Positions 42,601 through 49,964 of a DNA stretch of 64,000 bases are shown here, piece by piece (position 1 is the first letter of the stretch; each line of letters starts with the position of its first letter). The notes below the pieces were generated by a model. The model was not told the DNA's origin. It worked only from the letters and a program-made list of their open reading frames with translations, and ran no database searches. The position numbers were made by a program, and so were the translations under genes. Source of the stretch: Clostridiales bacterium (lineage in GTDB: Bacteria > Bacillota > Clostridia > Lachnospirales > Lachnospiraceae); NCBI GenBank assembly GCA_012520655.1, contig JAAYNW010000095.1, forward strand, positions 19,384 to 83,383, given 5' to 3'.

Positions 42601-43704
42601 ATGACAGTCTTTCACAGATTCTTTTCTAAAGATGCTTCATTATACAAAACGTACAAAGGACAGTTTGCAGATGCATTCATTACCTTTTTCTTGCTTTTTC
42701 TGGCTACTCTTCTTTCTCTGGTTTATTGGGATATATCCCAAAATGCCGGAAATGTAGCGCTTTTATATGTTTTAGCCCTAGTACTGATTGCAAGAAAAAC
42801 AAGCGGATATTTCTGGAGTATTTTTGCATCCCTTGTCGGCGGCATATGTGTGAATTTTCTTTTTGTTTACCCATATTATTCACTGCACTTTACCTTCTCC
42901 GGTTATCCGGTCACACTCTTGGGCATGCTTGCCATCGCACTGACCACCAGTACGGCATCTACAAGCATGAAACGGCAGATGCAGATGCTTGCCGACAGAG
43001 AAAAATTGCTGATAGAAGCCGAAAAAGAAAAAATGCGTGCCAACCTATTGCGCGCAATTTCCCATGATTTGAGGACTCCGCTCACCAGTATTATCGGTGC
43101 CAGCACTTCTTATCTTACGAATAATCATATTCTGAATGCGGAACAGAAAAACGAATTAGTGTCTCATATCTATGAAGATTCCAACTGGCTCTTGAACATG
43201 GTGGAGAATCTTCTCTCCGTTACCCGTATTCAGGATGGGGTAGCCAATGTCAGCAAATCCTATGAATCCATAGAAGAAGTGATTTCGGAAGCTGTTATCA
43301 GGCTTAAAAAAAGGCTGCCTGACGCACAGCTTTCCGTGCAGGTGCCCGATGAACTCATTATGATTCCTATGGATGCAATATTGATTGAACAGGTTCTTTT
43401 CAATCTGGTAGAAAACGCTGTTCTTCATTCTAAGAGCGATTTTCCTATCTTCTGCTATGTAGATCAGACTGAAGATTTCGTTACTTTCCACGTCAGGGAT
43501 TACGGTATCGGAATCTCTCCCGATAGGCTGTCTACTATATTTGACGGCACCGCCTATACCGGGAACTCCTCTTCCGACAGTTCCAGAGGCATGGGAATAG
43601 GGTTATCCATATGTAAAACTATAATTACCGCACATAAAGGGAAAATTAACGTGAAGTCCCACGACAAGGGAACCGAATTTTATTTTATACTTCCAAAAGC
43701 GTAA
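42601..43704 (+). CDS. KdpD-like sensor histidine kinase lacking the N-terminal KdpD/Usp domains
   Basis: A 367-residue membrane kinase resembling the C-terminal half of KdpD. About four hydrophobic segments (residues 25-125, DUF4118-like, with RKTSGYFWSIFASLVGGICVNFLF) precede a coiled coil and the HisKA motif AISHDLRTPLTSIIGAS (His near residue 156). The ATPase domain shows NLVENAVLHS, VRDYGIGI and SRGMGIGLSICKTII. Full KdpD is about 900 residues; the osmosensing cytoplasmic half is absent. The partner regulator is 38 bases downstream. No kdpFABC pump genes are in the window, so the target is unknown. RBS GAGGAA. Confidence 0.88.
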   Translation: MTVFHRFFSKDASLYKTYKGQFADAFITFFLLFLATLLSLVYWDISQNAGNVALLYVLALVLIARKTSGYFWSIFASLVGGICVNFLFVYPYYSLHFTFSGYPVTLLGMLAIALTTSTASTSMKRQMQMLADREKLLIEAEKEKMRANLLRAISHDLRTPLTSIIGASTSYLTNNHILNAEQKNELVSHIYEDSNWLLNMVENLLSVTRIQDGVANVSKSYESIEEVISEAVIRLKKRLPDAQLSVQVPDELIMIPMDAILIEQVLFNLVENAVLHSKSDFPIFCYVDQTEDFVTFHVRDYGIGISPDRLSTIFDGTAYTGNSSSDSSRGMGIGLSICKTIITAHKGKINVKSHDKGTEFYFILPKA

Positions 43705-43742
43705 CAGAATTTACTTGGTACTAAAAAGGAGTTCAGATTGAA

Positions 43743-44453
43743 ATGAGTGCAAAAACAACCATTATCATCATTGAAGACGAAAAAAATATCTGCAATTTTA
43801 TGGCGACTACCCTTACTGCTCAAGGCTATAAGATTATAACCGCCGCTAATGCGAAATCCGGCTTGTCTCTTATTACCTCCTGCTGCCCCGATCTGATTCT
43901 TCTGGACATGGGCCTTCCCGATATGGACGGCATTGATGTCATTAACGAGATTCGCGGATGGTCAAGCATTCCTATCATCGTTATATCCGCACGGACACAG
44001 GAACATGAAAAGGTATTGGCGCTGGATACCGGAGCGGATGATTATATTACCAAGCCTTTCGGGCCTTCCGAACTTTTTGCCAGAATCCGCACAGCACTAA
44101 GGCACAGTAACCGTTTAAATACGGGAGCCCGGTTGACCTTGCGGCCATATGAAGCGGACGGACTCGTTATCGACTTCGAGAAACATCTGATTACGCTGCG
44201 CGGAAACGAGATTCATCTGACGCAGGTCGAATTCAAAATAATTTCTCTTCTAGCGCAGAATTCCGGGAGAGTTATGACATATGATACTATTATTTCTAAT
44301 GTGTGGGGCCCGTATGCCGATGACAACAACCGCATATTACGGGTAAATATGGCAAATATCAGGCGGAAGCTGGAAAAAAATCCGGCGGAGCCTCACTATA
44401 TATTCACGGAGATCGGTATCGGCTACAGGATGCTCGAGGATAAAGCAGGATGA
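43743..44453 (+). CDS. OmpR/KdpE-like response regulator
   Basis: A 236-residue winged-helix response regulator. Receiver: acidic residues in IIEDEKN, phospho-acceptor Asp in LILLDMGLPDMDG (about residue 57), Thr/Ser in IVISART, Lys in DYITKPFGPSE. The C-terminal DNA-binding domain (about 135-232) contains HLTQVEFKIISLLAQNSGRVMTYDTII and ends with the winged hairpin TEIGIGYRM. It is co-transcribed with the KdpD-like kinase and converges on the Cys-cluster gene at 44461 with only 7 bases between the stops and no obvious terminator. Confidence 0.92.
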   Translation: MSAKTTIIIIEDEKNICNFMATTLTAQGYKIITAANAKSGLSLITSCCPDLILLDMGLPDMDGIDVINEIRGWSSIPIIVISARTQEHEKVLALDTGADDYITKPFGPSELFARIRTALRHSNRLNTGARLTLRPYEADGLVIDFEKHLITLRGNEIHLTQVEFKIISLLAQNSGRVMTYDTIISNVWGPYADDNNRILRVNMANIRRKLEKNPAEPHYIFTEIGIGYRMLEDKAG

Positions 44454-44460
44454 TGAATTA

Positions 44461-45057
44461 TTATTCCTCAGAATTCATCATCCTTCTCTCACAGCCCTCT
44501 CTGCCGCAACCGGTACATAATGCCTGCTCCCTTCGCATATCCGGCTCTTCCTCCTGCATTAGCACCGTATATGCCACACTTTTCTTCGGCATCAGCACGT
44601 AAGCAGCATTGTAAAAGATTTCTTCCTGGTCAAACGCATCCACAATTTCCGCTATGTCCTCCATAGGACGTTCTGTTCCCGGGAATTCATATTTCCCACA
44701 CCACAATCCTGTTTTTTCATGAAGAAAATCATCTCCTTTGGCATAAGCTTTTGCGAGCTGCTCCGTTGCGATACATTCCATCATATAAGCTTCCGACAAT
44801 CTTCCTTCTTCCATAAAGCGGTTCTGTATATCGTCCACTTTTTTCCCCAGTGTCATAAGGACTGACGCGCGATCTGTCTCTTTTTTGCTCCATGCAAAAT
44901 AAGCGGACACCATATTATTCTTAAAATATTTCTTATATATTTCCATTAACAGAGGAAGGCCGATATCCCCGAAATGATATCGACCGCATATATCCCTCAA
45001 ATCAGTTGCACAAAGATCGATTGACACTAATCTGTGTTCTTTCCGTTCATTCTCCAT
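44461..45057 (-). CDS. Hypothetical protein with C-terminal cysteine cluster, downstream of cadmium-type ATPase
   Basis: A 198-residue soluble protein I do not recognise. Visible features: no signal peptide or membrane helix; a helical middle part with EEGRLSEAYMMECIATEQLAKAYA; and a C-terminal ALCTGCGREGCERR (CxxCxxxxC), which could bind a metal ion or iron-sulfur cluster. The open frame extends to 45153 inside the ATPase gene, but the ATG at 45057, with GGAGG 13 bases upstream, avoids most of the overlap. It starts 17 bases after the ATPase stop, so it is probably in the metal-resistance operon. A metal-related role is only suggested by position and cysteines. Confidence 0.65.
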   Translation of the reverse strand: MENERKEHRLVSIDLCATDLRDICGRYHFGDIGLPLLMEIYKKYFKNNMVSAYFAWSKKETDRASVLMTLGKKVDDIQNRFMEEGRLSEAYMMECIATEQLAKAYAKGDDFLHEKTGLWCGKYEFPGTERPMEDIAEIVDAFDQEEIFYNAAYVLMPKKSVAYTVLMQEEEPDMRREQALCTGCGREGCERRMMNSEE

Positions 45058-45074
45058 AGTAAAGCCGACCTCCG

Positions 45075-46937
45075 CTACTTTGCGCGCATCGCACGCATAG
45101 CATTCAGTATTGCTATAACCGCTACTCCTACATCCGCGAACACCGCCGCCCACATGGTAGCTATTCCGACTGCTGCCAATAATAATATCAGTACTTTTAC
45201 TCCGATTGCAAATACTATATTCTGTTTTACTATGATAAGCGTTCTCTTTGATATCTGTATCGCTTTTGCAATCTTTGAAGGTTCGTCTGTCATGATTACC
45301 ACGTCCGCAGCTTCAATCGCCGCATCCGAACCTAAACCTCCCATAGCAATGCCGATATCCGCCCTTGCCAGAACCGGGGCATCATTCATGCCGTCGCCGA
45401 CAAAAATCAACTTACCTTTTTCCGATTTATTCCCGAGCAGTTCTTCTACCCGATCCACCTTGTCTTTCGGCAATAATTCGTAATATACCTCCGCAATTCC
45501 AAGTTCTCCGGCTACGCTGTCCGCTGTCTTTTTTTGGTCTCCGGTTAACATAATTATCTTATTCATGCCGGCAGCTTTCAATCCGTCGATCGCCTGCTTC
45601 GCATCCGCTTTGATCTCATCCGCAATGACGACATAACCGAGATAATCCTTATCTCTTGCCACATGAACAATCGTACCGATTTCTTCCGCTGTTTGTGCCT
45701 GGATCTGTTGTTTTTCCATCCATTTACTGTTTCCCGCATAAATACGGCTGCCATTGTATACCGCACATACTCCGTGTCCCGCGATTTCCTCTACATCGCT
45801 TATAAGCGATTTATCAATAGCATAATGATAAGCCGTAAGCAACGATTGGGAAATCGGATGGTTCGAATAGCTTTCCGCATATGCTGCGTTTTCCAGAAGC
45901 TCGCCTTCCGTTATGCCTTTCGCCGGAACAATTTTCGTTACCGCAAAAGTGCCTTTTGTGAGCGTTCCCGTCTTATCCATAACCACAATTTCCGCATCGG
46001 ACAAAGCTTCCAGATAATTGCTCCCCTTCACGAGGATTCCTGCTCTGCTGGCTCCGCCGAGTCCTCCGAAAAAACTTAACGGAATACTTATAACTAACGC
46101 ACAAGGGCAGGAAATAACGAGGAAACTGAGTGCCCGATATATCCAGGTAGTAAAACCGCCGCCCAGAATAAGAGGCGGAACAAATGCCAGAAGCACCGCA
46201 CAAATAACTACAACGGGGGTGTAATACCTTGCGAATTTTGTAATGAAATGCTCCGCTTCCGATTTCTTGCTTCCTGCATTTTCTACCAGTTCCAGTATTC
46301 TAGCTACGGTAGATTCCCCGTAGACCTTATTCACTTTTACTTCCAGCACGCCGGACAGGTTTACGCATCCGCTTATTATCTCTTCGCCCTGCGCCACATC
46401 TCTCGGAATACTTTCGCCGGTAAGCGCCATCGTATCCAGAGAAGAAGAACCCTTTGTGACAGTACCGTCAAGAGGAATTCTTTCGCCGGGTTTAACCAAT
46501 ATCGTTTCTCCGATAACCACATCCTCGGGACTTACCTCTTCGGTATTTCCTCCCCGGATAACATTGGCATAATCGGGACGGATATCCATAAGCTCCGCAA
46601 TAGATTTTCTGGATTTACCTACCGCATAGGATTGGAACCACTCGCCCACTTGATAGAACAACATAACAGCTACCGCTTCCGGATACTCTCCTATGAGAAA
46701 AGCTCCTATCGTAGCGATGGACATCAGAAAATTCTCATCGAATATCTGACCGTGTCCGATATTCTTTACTGCTGCTTTTACAATCTCTCCGCCTATCACA
46801 AAATAAGCGAACAGAAATAATCCCAGTTCTATGTTTTCATTCAGATTCGGTATAATATACGGCACCAAGATCGCTAACAGATACAGCAAAGCACCTATGC
46901 CGATTCTTCTCAACAATTTTTTTAGCTTCTTACTCAT
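45075..46937 (-). CDS. cadA: P1B-type heavy-metal ATPase (CadA/ZntA-like, Cd/Zn/Pb export)
   Basis: A 620-residue metal-exporting P-type ATPase. Signature elements: the ion-binding membrane motif SCPCALVISIP (CPC), phosphorylation site VMDKTGTLTKG, the TGES actuator loop (MALTGESIPRDVA), HP motif in SYSNHPIS, and the GDGMNDAPVLARADIGIAMG hinge. The N-terminal metal-binding domain usual in CadA is absent; a separate 73-residue HMA protein is encoded immediately upstream. The frame can open at 46964, but the ATG at 46937, with AAGGG before it, is preferred. Regulated most likely by the cadC-type repressor at 47288. Confidence 0.92.
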   Translation of the reverse strand: MSKKLKKLLRRIGIGALLYLLAILVPYIIPNLNENIELGLFLFAYFVIGGEIVKAAVKNIGHGQIFDENFLMSIATIGAFLIGEYPEAVAVMLFYQVGEWFQSYAVGKSRKSIAELMDIRPDYANVIRGGNTEEVSPEDVVIGETILVKPGERIPLDGTVTKGSSSLDTMALTGESIPRDVAQGEEIISGCVNLSGVLEVKVNKVYGESTVARILELVENAGSKKSEAEHFITKFARYYTPVVVICAVLLAFVPPLILGGGFTTWIYRALSFLVISCPCALVISIPLSFFGGLGGASRAGILVKGSNYLEALSDAEIVVMDKTGTLTKGTFAVTKIVPAKGITEGELLENAAYAESYSNHPISQSLLTAYHYAIDKSLISDVEEIAGHGVCAVYNGSRIYAGNSKWMEKQQIQAQTAEEIGTIVHVARDKDYLGYVVIADEIKADAKQAIDGLKAAGMNKIIMLTGDQKKTADSVAGELGIAEVYYELLPKDKVDRVEELLGNKSEKGKLIFVGDGMNDAPVLARADIGIAMGGLGSDAAIEAADVVIMTDEPSKIAKAIQISKRTLIIVKQNIVFAIGVKVLILLLAAVGIATMWAAVFADVGVAVIAILNAMRAMRAK

Positions 46938-46979
46938 CTCGCAAGCCCTTCGCTTTCCATACATACTGTCATTGTGATG

Positions 46980-47201
46980 CTATTTTTCAACCACTTCCAC
47001 ATCCGGCTCGAATTTCTTCACTATTTTCCTGATTTCCTTTGTAATGCCTGCTGCCTCAGTCTCATCCACATCTATTACAAGTTTCTGAGTCAGAAGTGTT
47101 ACTGTGCTGCTTTTAACTCCTTCGAGCTTCCCTACGGCCGTTTCAATCTCCGCTGCGCAATGCGCACAATCCAGGTCCTCCAAAATATAAGTTTTCTTCA
47201 T
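46980..47201 (-). CDS. Stand-alone heavy-metal-associated (HMA) domain protein
   Basis: A 73-residue metallochaperone-like protein. It has the beta-alpha-beta-beta-alpha-beta HMA pattern starting MKKTYILEDLDCAHCAAEIE; the CAHC pair replaces the more common GMTCxxC of copper chaperones. It lies 42 bases before the CadA-type ATPase, which lacks its own HMA domain, so it probably delivers Cd(II), Zn(II) or a similar ion to the pump, as a split version of the usual fusion. RBS GGAGGAGAAG is present. Metal identity is inferred from the ATPase and ArsR partner. Confidence 0.88.
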   Translation of the reverse strand: MKKTYILEDLDCAHCAAEIETAVGKLEGVKSSTVTLLTQKLVIDVDETEAAGITKEIRKIVKKFEPDVEVVEK

Positions 47202-47287
47202 TTCTTCTCCTCCTAATGATTCTTTTCATTTTATTTTTTTATATTGCAAGCCAAAGATATTCTTCCGGCACTTTGCCATACATATAT

Positions 47288-47659
47288 TTATTCATCCTCT
47301 TCAATATGATCCAGACCTTGTCTTAAGATTGTTTTAATATGACTGTCTGCAAGGGAATAAAATACCGTTTTGCCTTCCCTCCTGTTTCTTACCAGATCCA
47401 TCTGCTTCAGAGTACGCAGCTGGTGGGAGATCGCCGACTGTGTCATATTTAATAGCTGCGCCAGATCACATACACACATGTCCGAACACATAAGAACATA
47501 TAATATCTTAATTCTGGTAGAATCAGCAAACACCTTAAAAAAATCCGCCAAATCGTATAGCTTATCTTCCTCCGGCATTTGCTCATTTACCTGGTTAATG
47601 ATCTCTTCATGCACGTGGATGTATTCACAGTTTTCTATCTTCTCCTGTTCCTTCTTCAC
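47288..47659 (-). CDS. cadC: ArsR/SmtB-family metal-sensing repressor (CadC-like)
   Basis: A 123-residue winged-helix repressor. The DNA-binding helix region contains the metal motif CSDMCVCDLAQLLNMTQSAISHQLRTL, where CVCD is the alpha-3N type thiolate site of CadC/ArsR; an N-terminal Cys (ENCEYIHVHEE) can complete it. The C-terminal DSHIKTILRQGLDHIEE helix may also hold a zinc site. The frame opens at 47683, but AGAAGGAGG, 9 bases before GTG 47659, shows the true start, which also matches CadC length. A palindrome at 47727-47748 is its probable operator. Metal binding should release the HMA protein and ATPase genes. Confidence 0.9.
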   Translation of the reverse strand: MKKEQEKIENCEYIHVHEEIINQVNEQMPEEDKLYDLADFFKVFADSTRIKILYVLMCSDMCVCDLAQLLNMTQSAISHQLRTLKQMDLVRNRREGKTVFYSLADSHIKTILRQGLDHIEEDE

Positions 47660-47726
47660 TGTTTGCTTCCTCCTTCTATACATATATTTTATAGTTAATT
47701 GTTATACATGTAAGTCGTGAAATTAT

Positions 47727-47748
47727 CATATGAATTATTGTTCATATG
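47727..47748. promoter_or_regulatory. ArsR/SmtB-type operator upstream of cadC
   Basis: Palindrome CATATGAA-TTATTG-TTCATATG (8-bp arms, 6-bp spacer), matching the ATATGAA...TTCATAT pattern of ArsR-family operators, 68 bases upstream of the cadC start codon. Confidence 0.82.
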
Positions 47749-47823
47749 TTCATTATATCAATATTTTATAATAAGTCAATATAGTTTTTTATGTAATGAT
47801 AAGAAAATGCTCCCTATTGCATA

Positions 47824-47864
47824 TTAAAAGGCTGTTTTATGCGAAATTCTGCATATAACAGCCT
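47824..47864 (-). terminator. Rho-independent terminator of the nucleotidyltransferase gene
   Basis: Minus-strand stem AGGCTGTTATATGC / GCATAAAACAGCCT with an 8-base loop and TTTTAAT tail, 18 bases after the stop at 47882. Confidence 0.85.
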
Positions 47865-47881
47865 GCCCAGTTCTTAATATA

Positions 47882-48805
47882 TTATTTTTTCCACAGTGTT
47901 TGCGGATAAAGTCCTTCTTTTTTCATCCTTTGAATCGCATCCACTACATTCTGTTTATCTTCTTTGTAAGTAACGCCGTACCAACGATCATAGGATTTTA
48001 ACACGGTTACTTCCGCCTTCTTCTCTTCCAGCAGCTCATTTACCACGCTGGGTAAGAAATATTCGCATTTCAGTGGATTCTCACTTAACCCCTTTTCAAG
48101 AAATACCGGTAATCCTGCCTGGAGTTCTCTCATAAAGCTTGCGGAGAATCCCCACATATTCATGGAAACCGTGCTTCCTTCCGGGATAACATGCCAGGTT
48201 GCACCGTCATCCTCCGTATACGCCGTATCCTTCCCCCTTCTTTCAATATGTGTTCTCTCCGTAATCCCCTTTAAATAACCGTTTGCGTCGATCTCACATA
48301 CGCCTCTGGCCACATGGCCGTTCTCTGTCAGCGTATTTTCCAGAATATATCCGACCATCGCATATTGATACTTCTCATCGTCTTCATGTGTCGTCAAATA
48401 GTCAAATATCTGTGCAAAAGCACTTGGTCCGTAATAATCATCTGCATTAATGACAACAAAAGATCCATCCACCTCATCCGCACAGGACAGTACCGCATGA
48501 CCGGTTCCCCACGGCTTCTGTCTTCCCTCAGGAACCGCAAAAGGTGCCGGAATATTCCGAATCTCCTGAAATACATAGGATACTTCTATAAACGGTTCGA
48601 TCCGCTTGCCGATTACTTCCTTAAAGTCGTTCTCATTTTCCCTTTTAATTACAAAAACAACTTTTTCAAACCCGGCTTTTACCGCATCATACAATGAAAA
48701 ATCCATAATAATATGTCCGTATTCGTCTACGGGATCTATTTGCTTCAGTCCTCCGTAGCGGCTGCCCATACCTGCCGCCATAATTATCAGAACAGGCTTT
48801 TTCAT
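47882..48805 (-). CDS. Sugar-1-phosphate nucleotidyltransferase family protein
   Basis: A 307-residue NDP-sugar pyrophosphorylase-like protein. The nucleotide-binding loop is VLIIMAAGMGSRYGGLKQIDPV at the N-terminus; the metal site is FVVINADDYYG (about residue 110), and WGTGHAVLSC and SVSMNMWGFSASFM are family-like. It should activate a sugar 1-phosphate with NTP in the cytosol; the nucleotide and sugar cannot be told. The frame opens at TTG 48829, but GGAGG 7 bases before the ATG at 48805 sets the start. Monocistronic, with its own terminator. Confidence 0.88.
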   Translation of the reverse strand: MKKPVLIIMAAGMGSRYGGLKQIDPVDEYGHIIMDFSLYDAVKAGFEKVVFVIKRENENDFKEVIGKRIEPFIEVSYVFQEIRNIPAPFAVPEGRQKPWGTGHAVLSCADEVDGSFVVINADDYYGPSAFAQIFDYLTTHEDDEKYQYAMVGYILENTLTENGHVARGVCEIDANGYLKGITERTHIERRGKDTAYTEDDGATWHVIPEGSTVSMNMWGFSASFMRELQAGLPVFLEKGLSENPLKCEYFLPSVVNELLEEKKAEVTVLKSYDRWYGVTYKEDKQNVVDAIQRMKKEGLYPQTLWKK

Positions 48806-49010
48806 TTCAATTCCTCCCTTTCCTATCAAAGCATTGATTTCTTTTTATAAAATATAGACTTTATTTTCCTACTTTCATAAGATATACTTTATATTATAAT
48901 TCGACTATAATTTTTCATATTATAGCTCTTTATTATTGTATATCTTATTAGTGAAATTTGCACTAACTTTATTATTTTAACATAAAATTACAGTTTACGG
49001 AGGCTTAAAT

Positions 49011-49916
49011 ATGCTTTACGAAAGTATTTCTTTAAAAGAAGAGTTGATTATAGATAAAATAGTATTTATCCGCCATTATGAATACATGAGCGAGTTCACC
49101 CTAAAAGGGGAGTCTAATGATTTCTGGGTGCTGCTATATGTAGATAAGGGAACCGTCAATGTTACTGCCGATGCTCGGACATACACTTTGAACAAAGACG
49201 ATATTATTTTTCATAAACCGAACGAACTTCACAGCATATACGCCAACGGCGCTGCCGCTCCCAATCTAATCGTCATCGGCTTCGAATGCAATTCTCACGC
49301 CATGAAGTTCTTTGAAAACAAGGTTCTCGAAGTCACTCCTTCCGAGCGCACATACTTGGGGAATATCATAAAAGAAGCTTATCTTACCTACTCCGGCCGC
49401 CTGGACGACCCTCTCGGTCAGCAAATGATTCGGAAAAAGAATAAGTCTATTCCATTTGCTTCCGAACAGCTCATTCAAATCTACTTACAGCTGCTTTTGA
49501 TTCAGCTGATACGAAGCTGTGGTACGGAGAATCCCATCGCCGAAATACCCAAATCTTCCCGTCAGCGGAACGAGGATGAGCTCTTTTACAAGATTATCGC
49601 ATATATGCAGGAAAACATCGGTTCCAAGTTGACAATACAGCAAATATGCAAAGATAATCTTATCGGTCGATCTCTTTTACAGAAGCTGTTCAAAGACCAT
49701 ACGAGCTGCGGTATTATCGATTACTTCTCCATCATGAAGATAAATGCCGCCAAGCAGCTAATCTGCGGACAGCAAATGAACTTTTCACAGATTGCGGAGA
49801 AGCTCGGCTATAATTCCATTCACTATTTCTCCAGACAGTTTAAACATATTGCCGGGGTAACTCCTTCGGAATATCTGGCATCCGTCAAATCCATGAATGA
49901 ACCGCCGGCATCATAA
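49011..49916 (+). CDS. AraC-family transcriptional regulator (cupin + HTH_18)
   Basis: A 301-residue regulator with an N-terminal cupin sensing domain (about residues 20-110: LLYVDKGTVNVTADARTYTLNKDDIIFHKPNELHSI) and a C-terminal double helix-turn-helix (about 195-290), ending in the standard FSQIAEKLGYNSIHYFSRQFKHIAGVTPSEY. Such proteins usually bind a carbohydrate and activate nearby genes. Neighbouring genes are a divergent sugar nucleotidyltransferase and a convergent FtsX transporter; the target is not evident. RBS CGGAGG is 8 bases from the ATG. Confidence 0.92.
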   Translation: MLYESISLKEELIIDKIVFIRHYEYMSEFTLKGESNDFWVLLYVDKGTVNVTADARTYTLNKDDIIFHKPNELHSIYANGAAAPNLIVIGFECNSHAMKFFENKVLEVTPSERTYLGNIIKEAYLTYSGRLDDPLGQQMIRKKNKSIPFASEQLIQIYLQLLLIQLIRSCGTENPIAEIPKSSRQRNEDELFYKIIAYMQENIGSKLTIQQICKDNLIGRSLLQKLFKDHTSCGIIDYFSIMKINAAKQLICGQQMNFSQIAEKLGYNSIHYFSRQFKHIAGVTPSEYLASVKSMNEPPAS

Positions 49917-49964
49917 AGCCTTAAGGCAATGACATCATATCCCAGACATCCTGATAAATCAAAT

